NCBI GenBank assembly: GCA_020631735.1
Contig: CM036199.1
Coordinates: 15,096,834 to 15,160,833 of the forward strand
Origin: Saccharum officinarum
Taxonomy: Eukaryota > Streptophyta > Magnoliopsida > Poales > Poaceae
Direction: 5' to 3'
DNA: 64,000 nucleotides
The position numbers and the translations under genes were made by a program. Shown here piece by piece: positions 45,801 through 57,100 of the stretch. Under the pieces are notes generated by a model. The model made no database searches. It saw only the letters and a list, made by a program, of their open reading frames with translations, and was not told where the DNA came from. Numbering within the stretch: position 1 is the first letter of the stretch; the number at the start of each line of letters is the position of its first letter.

Positions 45801-47682
45801 TTTTTCTAAAATACTACACATCATGCAGACCCTAACAAAATTTATCTCATAATTTTTGGGCAAGTAAAATCCTAGATCTACATTTCCTAAATCATACCCA
45901 AAATCTGTGGCAAATATAAAAAGGAAAACAAAAACTAAATCCAAAACCCTGCTACCGTGCCGGCCCGCAAAGCCAACGCGGCCCAAATCTCGTGGCGTGG
46001 CCCGCTCCCGCGCGCGGCCTACTATGGCTCCCGCGCGCGCGCGTGCGACTGACCAGATAGCCCCACCGGTCAGAGAGAGAGAGAGAGGCGGAGGGGAGGA
46101 GCTGCGGTCGCCGGAGCTCGCCGTCGGTGAGCCGACCGGCGAAGCCGAGCGGACGAGCATGACCATGTCATCGAGCTAAGTCGATTGGTGGCAAGAACGG
46201 GGCGGCAGAGCCACAGAAAGGTGCTCGCCGTCGGGCATGGCGGACCACCGGTACGGTGGTGGCGAAATCTCGCCGTCGGTGAGCCCGACGTCCCAACCTT
46301 AACCCTCGATGAGCATCCCCATTCTACCTCGATCCTAACGCACTTACAAGCGGGCGATAGAGACGCCAAAGACCCCTGGCCACAGAGAGCCATCGCGCGG
46401 AGGAACTCCGGCGAGGTACCATGGCGGCAGAAAACAAAAATGCAACCCTACCGAGGCGCGATTGGCTACGTGGAGTGGACGGTGAGGTAGCGGGCTTCAA
46501 GGCGGAGCTGTGGACGCGTTTTTGTGGGCGGCAGTGCGGTGGACAGTGCGCACGAGCTCGCCGGAGTGGAGGCGGCAATGGTGCTCGGTCGTTCCGCCCG
46601 GTGGAGGAGAGAGCGGGAGAGAGAGAGAGTTGTGGCACGAGTGAGGGCGGAGACCGTCGGCGTGGCGACCTTGAAGGCCTGGTGGCCTGACGGGTGGGAC
46701 CGCGGCCGGCGTACGGCTGCCACCGCGTGGCCACGTGTCGGCGCTGGTCTGCGGTCGGTCGGCCACCGACTGAAAGCTTGAACCTCTGAAACGATGGTTG
46801 CATTAGGTGACTGACAGCGGTATTTTGTCGTTGATTATCTCCCAAACCAGCTTGATTTAGTCGAAGATGATTACATCAATTATGTAGAGCTACATGAGGG
46901 CTATAACTTTGTCAATTGGCTCCAGGGCTGGTTCAGCTTAGTTATTGAGATATAGCGTCCTAAAGTGAGGCACCCGAAAACTGAAACTGAGTTTCAGTGA
47001 GTCACACTGACTGAAACCCATTTTTCCAGGCACCATATCTCCTAAACCATTTAGAACTAGGTGATGGTGATGTTGACAATGTTGTAGAGCTAAGTGAGTA
47101 CTACAAAAGTGTCAATATGAGTTAGGGCTGGTTTGGTCTGGTTTGCAAACTACAAGCTTCCAAAGCAGGCCAGAGTAAAACTGGAGGGACACTTTTGAGA
47201 CTTAGAAAAATTCTAAGTGTTGAGACAGCCCCTCTAGCTGATTTGAGGGCCATTTTTGAGCATGTTCTGGCAAGTTTCATGAGATGGTCATATTGAGACT
47301 TTTGTTCCCCATAAAATTCCCTACAACTTTGCTTAAGGGTACTCCTCCATGTAAGGTCTCTAAGCTAGACTTTTTAATTGGTCAAACTAGAGCATCCTAG
47401 GGCTAAATGCTGGTCAACTACACCTTGGAGGGCATTTTGGTGATTTTGGTCAACATGAACCTTTCTCCATTAGTGACCCTAAGTATAGATAAGGTGTTGT
47501 GAGATATAATTGGCTACTCTACCCTTTAGTTACACCAACCTCCTAGTGTCACATGATGTGAGCCAAACAAAATTCTAAAAACAACCACATTTGTTGCAAC
47601 CACATAAAATAACATGAATGATGCATGCTTATGCTTATGCAAATGCAATGCAATTAAGGAGCTAAACACCTGAGGTGTTACA
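42823..47682 (-). repeat. Element A 3' LTR (4,860 bp)
   Basis: It matches 54135-58984 with scattered transitions and small indels. It contains a GC-rich, CpG-rich block (about 45950-46790) giving spurious frames, and a conserved GGGTAAGTCTAG word on the minus strand near 43284-43295. Confidence 0.9.
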
Positions 47683-47697
47683 GCCCTACCCCCTTAT
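47683..47697 (-). other. Polypurine tract of element A
   Basis: On the minus strand TAAGGGGGTAGGGC stands directly before the 3' LTR; the second copy has AAGGGGGAGGGC at the same place. Confidence 0.75.
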
Positions 47698-47716
47698 AAA
47701 AATCTCGTCCCGAGAT

Positions 47717-50700
47717 TTAGAAAGCGTACCATTTTTCATAGAATTCCTTATAACCATCCCGTAAATAGTCCTCCCGTTCCCACGTAGCGTCACTTTCACT
47801 ACCCTGATTACTCCACATCACTTTATACCACTTAACCACTTTGCTTCTAGTCACTCGTTCCTGAGTATCAATCACTCGGACTGGCTTTTCTTCGTAAGTT
47901 AGATCAGATTCAAGCCTGATATCTCCTAAAGGGACTCTTTCCTCAGGAACTCGAAGACACTTTTTGAGCTGAGATACATGGAATACGTTGAATATGGCAC
48001 TCATTTTAGGAGGTAACTGAATTTTGTACGCAACAGCACCACTCTTGCCTATGATCTGGAAAGGACCCACGTATCTTGGCGCAAGTTTCCGCTTAACACC
48101 AAAACGTTGGACACTCTTCATTGGAGAAACTTTCAGGTAAATGAAGTCTCCAACTTCAAACTCGAGCGGCTTTCTATGACGATCAGCATAACTTTTCTGT
48201 CTAGCTTGGGCTGCAGCCATATGCTTTTGGATAGTACGGACTTGTTCCTCAGCTTCCTGAACAAAATCAATACCATAATACCTCCTTTCACCAGCTTCTA
48301 CCCAGTTTAGTGGAGTTCTACACTTACGACCATACAAAGCTTCGAATGGGGCCATCTTAATACTCTCTTGGTAACTATTGTTGTACGAAAACTCAGCTAG
48401 AGGTAACCATTTTTCCCAAGAACCCTTGGATGATATTACACATGCCCGCAACAGATCTTCTAAGATTTGGTTAACTCGTTCCGTCTGACCTGACGTCTGG
48501 GGGTGATAAGCAGAGCTTCTCACTAACTTGGTTCCCAGAAGGTGATGCAAGTGCTCCCAAAAGCGAGCAGTGAATTGTGGACCACGGTCAGAGATGATAG
48601 TACGAGGTATCCCATGGAGCCAGACTATCTGATTGAAGTACAATACAACATAGTCAGTGGGACGATAGTCCACTCTAACAGGAATGAAGTGAGCTGATTT
48701 GGTTAAACGATCCACGATTACCCAGATAGAGTTATGATTTTTGACAGTAGGAGGAAGTCCGACAATGAAATCCATACTTATCTCTTCCCATTTCCAACCT
48801 GGGATAGAAAGTGGTTGAAGTAACCCAGCTTTCATATGCACAACTTTAACTCTACAGCAGGTGTCACACCTAGCCACATATGCAGCTATCTCTTTCCGTA
48901 TCTTGGTCCACCAATAGTATGGCTTCAAATCATAATACATCTTATTGCTACCAGGATGGATGGACAACTTAGAGGAGTGTGCTTCAGACATAATATCATT
49001 TCTAAGCTCTCGGTCCTTAGGCACAACTAACCTATCCTTGAACCATAGTACACCCTCTTCATCTACCCGGAACTATGTAGTTTCTTGCTCTTTCATCTTA
49101 CATTTTATGTAGAATACACCAGGATCAGTCTTTTAGAGCTCAATAATTCTGCTTTTGAGAGTGCAACTGACAGTAATGTTGTACAAGACTGTTGGATGTA
49201 GAAGGCGAGATCGATGAAAATCAGTTTCAACTAGGGAATGGCAATGAGACTTACGGCTTAAAGCATCCGCAATCACATTTGCCTTGCCCGGATGATAGTG
49301 CACTTGAAGGTTATAATCCTTAATCAACTCAAGCCATCTTCTTTGATGCATATTTAACTCGGGTTGGGTGAAGATGTATTTGAGGCTTTTGTGGTCTGTG
49401 TAGATATTGCAAACATTGCCCAACAGATAGTGCCGCCAGGCTTTCAAAGCATGAACAACTGCGGCGAGTTCTAAGTCATGCGTTGGGTAATTCACCTCAT
49501 GTTTCCGAAGTTGTCGAGAGGTATATGCAATCACTCGGCCTTCCTGCATCAACACACCTCCCAAACCTATGCCTGAGGCATCACAATAAATATCAAATGG
49601 TTTCTCGATATCCGGTTGTGCCAAAACCAGAGCTGAGGTTAGGAGGGTTTGCAGTTGGTGAAAAGCCGCATCACACTCAGGAGTCTAGACAAACTTGGTG
49701 TCTTTTTGTAGCAACTGAGTCATTGGCTTGGCTATTTTGGAGAAATCCGGGATGAAGCGACGATAATAGCCAGCCAAACCAAGAAAACTCCAGACCACGT
49801 GAACCGAGATAGGAGCCTTCCAGTTTAGTACTTCTTGTACCTTGTCTGGGTCCACCATAATTCCTCCATCGGACAACACATGCCCAAGGAAAGGTACTTC
49901 TCGAAGCCAGAATTCGCACTTACTGAACTTTGCATATAGTTGATGTTCACGCAGTCTTGTGAGGACTATACGCAGATGTTCAGCGTGATCTTCCTCATTT
50001 ACAGAATATATCAGGATGTCATCAATAAATACCACCACAAACTTGTCCAATTCGGGCATAAACACTGAATTCATCAAGTACATGAAGTGTGCAGGAGCGT
50101 TGGTCAAGCCGAAGGACATAACAAGATATTCATAAAGACCGTATCTGGTAGAGAAGGCGGTTTTTAGAACATCTTCCAGATGGATTTTAATTTGATGATA
50201 GCCAGATCTTAGATCAATCTTGGAGAAGACTTTAGCTTTAGACAACTGATCGAACAAGATGTCGATGCGCGGTAGAGGGTACTTATTTTTGACAGTGACT
50301 GCATTGAGAGGTCTATAATCTACGCACATTCGCAATGACTGATCCTTCTTCTTTACAAATATAGCAGGACATCCCCACGGCGACGAACTAGGACGAATCA
50401 ATCCCTTCTTCAAAAGTTCATTCAATTGCACCTTAAGTTCAGCTAGTTCATTCGGAGGCATCCTATAGGGTCTCCTAGAGATGGGCGTCGTGCCAGGCAA
50501 CAACTCAATTTTAAATTCCACATCCCGATCCGGAGGGAGTCCCGGCAATTCATCGGGAAAAACGTCCGGAAACTCATTCACTACCGGAATTTCGGCCAAC
50601 ACCTTTGCTTGCACAACATGAACTTTCCCAAACAAATCAACTTTTCTAGGAAGTTGTACCAGAAAACCCTTTTGATCTGTAGGATCTCTGAGCATAACTA

Positions 50701-52081
50701 CCCGAGTGGATGTATCAATGAGTACCCCATTCTGACTCATCCAATTCATGCCCAGAATAACATCTATGCCTAACCCCGGCAAAACCACTAAGGCAAGCGA
50801 GTACTTTCACCCTTCTATCTCAAGCTCAAGATTCCCCACTACTTTATTTGTGGAAATATTCTCACTTGCTGCGCTAATACAGTAACCCCCACCTTCAACA
50901 GTATGTAATTTGTGTGCAAACTCTGATGGAAACTTAGGACTGATAAAGGAATGCGAAGCACCTGAATCAAAAAGTACCACTGCAGGATGTTGGTCAACTA
51001 GGAACTTACCAGCGGTGACAACCTCACCAGATGGGATTTCCTCAATACTGTTATAATGAGCGTGTCCTTGACGGCCACCTTGGTTGACATTCTTCTTAGG
51101 GTAAGGACAGTTCCTGGACCAATGGCCTGGCTTGTTGCAGTTCCAGCAAGGCATGTTGCTAGGAGGAACACTGGAGCTGCTTTGGCCCGAATTACCCTTT
51201 GGCAAGGCCACTATATATGCCTTGCGAAACCCAGTCTTCACTGGCGCCTTCTTTTGCGGAGGACGGAACTTGGCACTTGTGGCCGGAGGGCGAGGAGGAG
51301 CCCTCGGGGCAGCTGGAGGTGAAGCACCTGCCTCAAGTGCCCTCTTGTGGCTCTTAGAAGCAGCATAGATAGAGTTATTGTTTTCTTGAGTCAGAGCATC
51401 ACTGATAAATTCATTGAAGGTAGTACACTTGCTAGTGCCCATAGTCTTCATCAGCTTTGGACCGAGGCCTCTTTTAAAGCTAGCAATTTTCTTGGCATTG
51501 GTATCCACAAACTCTATGGCATACCTTGCCAGGTTATTGAAAGATTGCAGATATTCAGTCAAGCTTTTATTTCCCTGCGACAGCCTCATAAATTTTGTGT
51601 GCTTGATTGCCATAAGACCTGGAGGAATATAGTTCCCACGGAATGCGGCCTTGAACTGGTCCCAAGCAATCGGGACATTTGCAGGCAGTGTGGAACGATA
51701 GTGGCTCCACCAAATACCCATTGGACCATGCAGTTGGTGAGAAGCATATTCAGTCTTTAGCTCATCAGTCAAGCGAAGCAGACGAAACTTTTGTTCAATA
51801 GTGTTCAACCACTCATCAGCTTGCAGTGGTTCCTCCGCCTCCTTAAAGAGCGGGGGCTTAGTATCAAGAAAGTCCTTAAAATCACTGTACTGATTGGGTT
51901 CTGTGCCCTGGCGGCCATGACGAGCCTCCCGGTTGGCAAGCTGGCGCATAGCATCTGCCAGCATGCGCTGCCCTTCGACCACGGTCTGCATCAGCTCAGC
52001 CGGGGTAGGTGGTGGCGGAGGGGGTGGCTGTTCCTCATCCTCATTGCCACGACCCCGACGGAGATTGTACGACATCTGCAA
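47717..52081 (-). pseudogene. gag-pol: Gag-pol polyprotein of element A, one frame with four nonsense codons
   Basis: All parts from 52081 to 47717 are in one frame, about 1,454 codons. In order: gag domain (52081 to about 51190); zinc knuckle CWNCNKPGHWSRNC; aspartic protease DSGASHSF (about 50970); reverse transcriptase with [12 protein letters not shown] and the active-site FIDD (about 50010-50030); RNase H with YCDASG; integrase with an HHCC zinc finger (CDTCC), D-D-E core ([15 protein letters not shown]) and, at the end, a chromodomain ([20 protein letters not shown]). Stops occur at 50807-50809, 49685-49687, 49133-49135 and 49073-49075. The last three stand where copy B has Trp, Gln and Gln codons, each a C-to-T-type transition. 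There is no frameshift. Confidence 0.9.
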
Positions 52082-52740
52082 AATGCATAGCCAATGAGCA
52101 CTGACAATGTGGGAAATTTATAGATGAATTATTGTAAATATGTCAAACTGACTTCATGAAATGGACTTCTCAAAATAATCATGGCACAATCATTCATCAC
52201 AACCGCACAATCCATTCAAGCGTATCAATTGATGCAATCATGCGAGGGTATCCAACAAGATGTACTTTGATAAAGGCTCACTCACAAGGAGCACAGCAGT
52301 TACAGAACCGTTTATGTTAATATCTACATGATTTTTGACCTTTCGCCCGGTACTTGGATTCGATCTCAACATTTTTAGTTGTTTGAGAAATGCTACTTCA
52401 AACTGACCACAAAGAGACTTCTCAACGGTAGAGTTCCATGGTGGATCATGACTAGCCACCTCGATACCAGCGCGTGCCAAGCAGCACAGCCTTATGTCGC
52501 GCGCCATAGGAGGCCCTCGGTTTCGTCGCGGCACCGAAGGGTGCTAATCGTGACACCATCATCGAACGCAACACAATAAGACATCCAATTGCGATCGAAA
52601 TTAACAGGTTCCAACTAAACATCTAGGAAACATAGGGTTCGACCTTACATCCCAAAAGCCAAGTTATTACAAAGCCTCTCTCTCTAACACAGGTAGGGCA
52701 CAAAAGACGATCCTAACATTGTAGCTACGCGATGACTACT
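52082..52740 (-). other. Non-coding spacer between the H3-like ORF and gag
   Basis: 660 bp without a supported ORF. It ends in a splice-acceptor-like TTTTGCAG immediately before the gag ATGTCG (52075). Confidence 0.5.
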
Positions 52741-53361
52741 CTAAGCATCGCCCTCAGAGTCGGTGTCAAGGATCTCCACGTCGTCCTCATCACTAACAGG
52801 CTCTAACTCCTCATCTTCTTCTTCTTCTTCTTCTGGTTCTTCTTCTGGTGCTTCTTCTGGTGCGGCATCTTGGGGCCCATTGACCTCCACTTCATCATCA
52901 TCTTCAGCCATGAAGATTCCCAAACCCATGTCCTCTTCTGCGTTGTTGTTTTGAGGCAGCAGAGGATTAAGCTGGTTGTTCAGGTGGTGCACTTCTTCAT
53001 GAAGATTGTCATTGTATTCTTCAGCATTCTTCAACTGTTGCTCGAGCTCAAACTGGCGAGCTCTCAGAACGTTCTCCTCGTGCCAGGCTTCATCCCTCTG
53101 ATTCATGACACAGACCAGCATGCGTTGACAGTTGCGATTTGCTACTGTCAATCTCTGGACTGCAAGGGTTTCCTGGTCACGATCACGGATCACTTGCTCC
53201 AGTTGCTGACGCGCTGCATTCCGGGCAGCAGTCACTTCGGCCAACTCATCCCTTAGCCTTTTCACCTCAGTGGGCTCAGGGCGGGGCTCACGTGGAGCGA
53301 GCTGGTGACGAGGTGCCCTGCCTCCAGTGGACTTGCGAGCGGTCCTCTTGGTACGTGCCAT
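52741..53361 (-). CDS. Extra retrotransposon ORF with histone H3 tail-like N-terminus, coiled coil and acidic tail
   Basis: 206 codons from ATG 53361. I chose this Met because the H3-like sequence starts there and an acceptor-like TTGCTACAG precedes it; the frame opens 12 codons earlier. Residues 2-21 read ARTKRTARKSTGGRAPRHQL, matching the histone H3 tail at 17 of 20 positions (Q5R, K14R, K18H). No histone fold follows. Instead there is a Pro-rich linker, a coiled coil rich in Leu/Glu/Gln/Arg heptads (about 35-135), and a Glu/Asp-rich tail (about 145-206) ending DVEILDTDSEGDA, which resembles a SUMO-interaction motif. The frame is intact although gag-pol of the same copy has four stops. Removal of Met before Ala would expose an H3-like free N-terminus. 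The function is unknown; it could be a histone-tail mimic or a chaperone-like protein. It lies between PBS and gag. Confidence 0.75.
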   Translation of the reverse strand: MARTKRTARKSTGGRAPRHQLAPREPRPEPTEVKRLRDELAEVTAARNAARQQLEQVIRDRDQETLAVQRLTVANRNCQRMLVCVMNQRDEAWHEENVLRARQFELEQQLKNAEEYNDNLHEEVHHLNNQLNPLLPQNNNAEEDMGLGIFMAEDDDEVEVNGPQDAAPEEAPEEEPEEEEEEDEELEPVSDEDDVEILDTDSEGDA

Positions 53362-54120
53362 CTGTAGCAACAAGATACGACCTAAAGTGAGGGTCATTTA
53401 GGGGATACGAAATTTAATTTAGTCTGGACTATTGAAATTTTTAAGGAGGGAGAAAATGATATGTATGATATAATTAAACATGATGCATGCACGTTCCGTA
53501 CGCCCTCTCACCTTAGAAGAAACCTAAAGTTCTAACGCTAGGCAGTGGCATACATACGTTCTCTCATATAAGCGAAACTATCGGTCTACTCGTTACGCTG
53601 TTAGTGTACCTGCAGAAAAATCTCATTTCAGCCCAACAGTTCCCCAAAATCAGCATACAAGAAAGCAGTAAATTAAATACTTTCCATATACACATCCCCT
53701 GATGTATATACTTCAGTATCAAAGCTACCCGATATAAAGGTTCCCAAAATTAAGTGCTTATATAGTTACATGGTTTAAACATGTAAGTATGCAAGTCACC
53801 AAAACTACTCTCCCCTAGATCGTCGGTTGGACGATCATGCTCTCACAACTCACACTTACCAGGGCGTCGAGGCAACTGATCCATACATTACCACCCAAGT
53901 GGATGGCATCCATACAATATCACGCCGTATGAACGACGAAACAAAAACAAACAAGGCCCCAAGTTAGTCTTTATAATAAGCCACCTAAGAGTCCTTATTT
54001 GGGCTAAGGGATGTGATCACTGGCATACCTATGAAAATAATTTTTAATGTTTTAACCCCTTTTCATAATCAAATACGTTTATTTTTAAATACTCGTATGA
54101 TGTGTTTAATGTTGAATTAT
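53362..54120 (-). other. Untranslated leader of element A
   Basis: No ORF is supported. It contains a good minus-strand splice-donor candidate CTG|GTAAGTG (intron would begin at 53859), and an acceptor-like TTGCTACAG at its end just before the H3-like ORF. Confidence 0.5.
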
Positions 54121-54132
54121 GCTCCGATACCA
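54121..54132 (-). other. Primer-binding site of element A
   Basis: On the minus strand TGGTATCGGAGC lies two bases after the 5' LTR end, complementary to initiator tRNA-Met with one change. Confidence 0.85.
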
Positions 54133-54134
54133 GT

Positions 54135-57100
54135 TGTAACAGAACCGACCAAATTATAAGAGCACAAGTACAAAAACAAGCACCGAAGCGCTTAAATTTT
54201 TAAACTTGAGCCCATATAATCCCGGTAGTCAATCGAAACCACGAAGGATTTCAAATCAACTTGCTTACAACCAAGATCGCATCATTCAACATACAACATC
54301 ATACGTTATATTTCACAAGTAGTTCTGAAATAAGTTTACACACACAGAGTCGCAAATATTACAAACCAAGTTTATAAAGTAGCGGAAGCATACCCACACA
54401 CCAGTTGTTTAACTACTGCCAGTCTTGTTGATCAACAACCCATAAAAGCATCAGGAAAGTACATAAAAGATGATCACGCCCTAGTGATCTAGTCTTCATC
54501 ACCCGCAGGGTGGAGACAAGTTTTGCAGAAGCCTTGGAAAAGCATATCATCTGCAACAGGAGGGAATAAACCCTGAGTACTGGAATGTACTCAGCTAGAC
54601 TTACCCATAAAAACCAGAAATAAGATGACACCAAGGATTATGCAAGGCTTTCACAAGAGGCTAGCTGACATCACATTTTGCATAAAGGCATAAGTAATTG
54701 AAACTCTTATAACTTGTACGAGCAGTTCTTTTTAGCATTTACCTGTCATCTATCTTAGCACCTGTACTAAGCATGCACTTGATTATAATCAAACAATTAT
54801 CATCATTTTATCCAGAGCAGGTATAACTTATGGCAACAGTGTATCATTCACTTAACCATCTGTTCATTTAATGAGATCTACGTTGCCGCTGCTCAAGTCA
54901 AGTGCTCACTAACCGGGAGCGACGACGATTCGAATCGAATTCCTATCCAGCTGGAGGGGTATTTCTAGCACTCACCGAGTCACGCCTGGCGAGGGCTGCT
55001 CAGGTCATCTTTTGTACAGTTCAGAAATCACGGGTCTGAATAATGTCGCGTCCTTAAGGGCGACACTCTGCCAGGTGATAGGGACTCTAACCCACCCCCC
55101 TTGGTCTCACGCCAATGTCCCCAAGCACATCCTTTCTCTCCTCCAAGATGCAACCTACCATTCGATTCCCGGCCTGAACCATACTACTCGACTTCGCGGT
55201 CGGAACGACTTATCCGGCCAACTAAGTGTTAGACTGCGTTCAACATGACTCAAGGACGTACAGCGAAGCGGTCCTTAAATGACTCAGACGGGCATAGCTC
55301 CACACCCAAGATGTGAAGTGTCTTGCAGCTGTACTATCGAACTCCGCCCGGTCTCAATTTCATTTTAAGGCATGGTTCCATCCACGATAGCCATAAAGCC
55401 ACTCGTGACTCCTTCCTACATCTCGCGGATGACCAGAAATCACCCGACTTCTACCGAACTAAGCAGGGCTAAGCATTGACACGTGCCTAAACCTAATATA
55501 GGATTAAGTACGATATCTGGACAAGGACAGGTATAATGCAACAAGTGTTTTCATATAACTCCTACAACTTTATGCAGTAAACAATTAAAAGTACTCGAGA
55601 TTACTTTATAAAACATTAGGTTCAGCATGCACCGGGGCTTGCCTTTTAGAAAGGTCGAGGGCCGGTGGTCAGGGCACTCAGGCAAGCCTTCAGTGGCGTC
55701 TCCTCCGCCGACTGGTTCCGCTGGCTCCTCTGGCTGGTCCTAGACTTCCTCCGGTATCGCTGGCTCAAACTTGAGGAGTGTTACCCCCTCCGGAACACCT
55801 ATTGCATGAGTGCACAATAAATATCATGGATGCATAATGGGTGCAACATGCTCGGAATGAAATGCATTTCAGCAATAAAAGTACTCTATTCAAGTCACTT
55901 CACCATTACGTGCAAATCTCTTCTCCGGTGGAGAAGTACTTACCTAATCTACTCAACCTAAGGTATAGCTGTTCATCTTCGGTTAAGGCCTAACACCTAA
56001 CAAACACAAGAGTGACATTATTTAGGTCACCACATCCAACCCAAAATATCACAGTAAGATATTCTGGACAGCAGCTACTTGTATCTAACATAACTGAAGA
56101 TTCCTAACTCCAAAAGTTATGGTCTAAGACAATATGGAAAGCTTAAGAAATGCACTACAAATAATTTTCAGACCTCAACCTTAAATTCCTAAGTTCTCCA
56201 TGTCGAATTTCCCAAGTTCTAGAATCTATCCTCTCTAAACAGAGAGTAGCCAATTCTGGACTGTCACTTTAAACAGCAATAATTCCCAAACTATTAAGCC
56301 AAATGCTCCCAAATTTTGACACAAGCTAGTTTATCAAGTTTACTACAACTTTGGTATTCACAAGTTTTCCAGCAAACATCTTTATCAAAGGTCAAACTCA
56401 AAATACTACCAGCTGTCCAGAGAACCTGAAATTACAAGGATTAAATATTTATTCATGTGGTAAACTTTCTCTAAGACCAATCCATTGTTACCAAAAGTTC
56501 ACACTGGTCACAAAAACACCAGAAAGTAAGGTGTTCCCACCTAGAATAATTATTTATACTCATTTCTTAATTTACTTAATTAATTAAGTGGAATTTTAAA
56601 CATATATGTAAACTGTTCCTAAAATTCTACAAAAATTACAGGAGACTCCCTGGCCCAAAAAGAGACTACTGTAAAAATTTGAACTAAATTTATTCAGAGA
56701 AACTCCCTACACAAAATTCACAAGCCCAAAAGGCTGATTTTTGTATAATTAACAAATTATATCGAAAAGTATCAAACAACAGATTTCATATTTTTCTTAG
56801 ACACTTTATGGTACCAAGACATTCTCCAAAAATTTATAAGAACATTGCACATGTAGAAAAATTACTAAAATTCATTCAAATATTACCTAAAATGACAAGA
56901 TAGCATTATAACTTGAAAAGTACTTAAGCACTACTGCCCAAATTTTTACCAAAGCTAGAGCAAGTATAAATTAGCCTACCCACCAAATTTCATAATTTTT
57001 GGAACACTGAAAATCACGATATGATTTAAACAAGTTTGCATGTAATTTAAAACACATTTCAAAGACCTATTTAAATCTCCTAGAAACTAAACATCACATA

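Noticed and set aside
45907..46845. GC-rich frames in the LTRs of element A (also 57205-58105 and 59585-60102)
   Set aside because: Open frames exist on both strands in repeated LTR DNA and break by indels between copies, so they are not conserved as protein.
52741..53361. Interpreting the H3-like ORF as a true histone H3 gene or simple H3 gene capture
   Set aside because: Only the tail matches; no histone-fold helices follow, and the remainder is coiled coil and acidic tail. Its place between PBS and gag argues that it belongs to the element.
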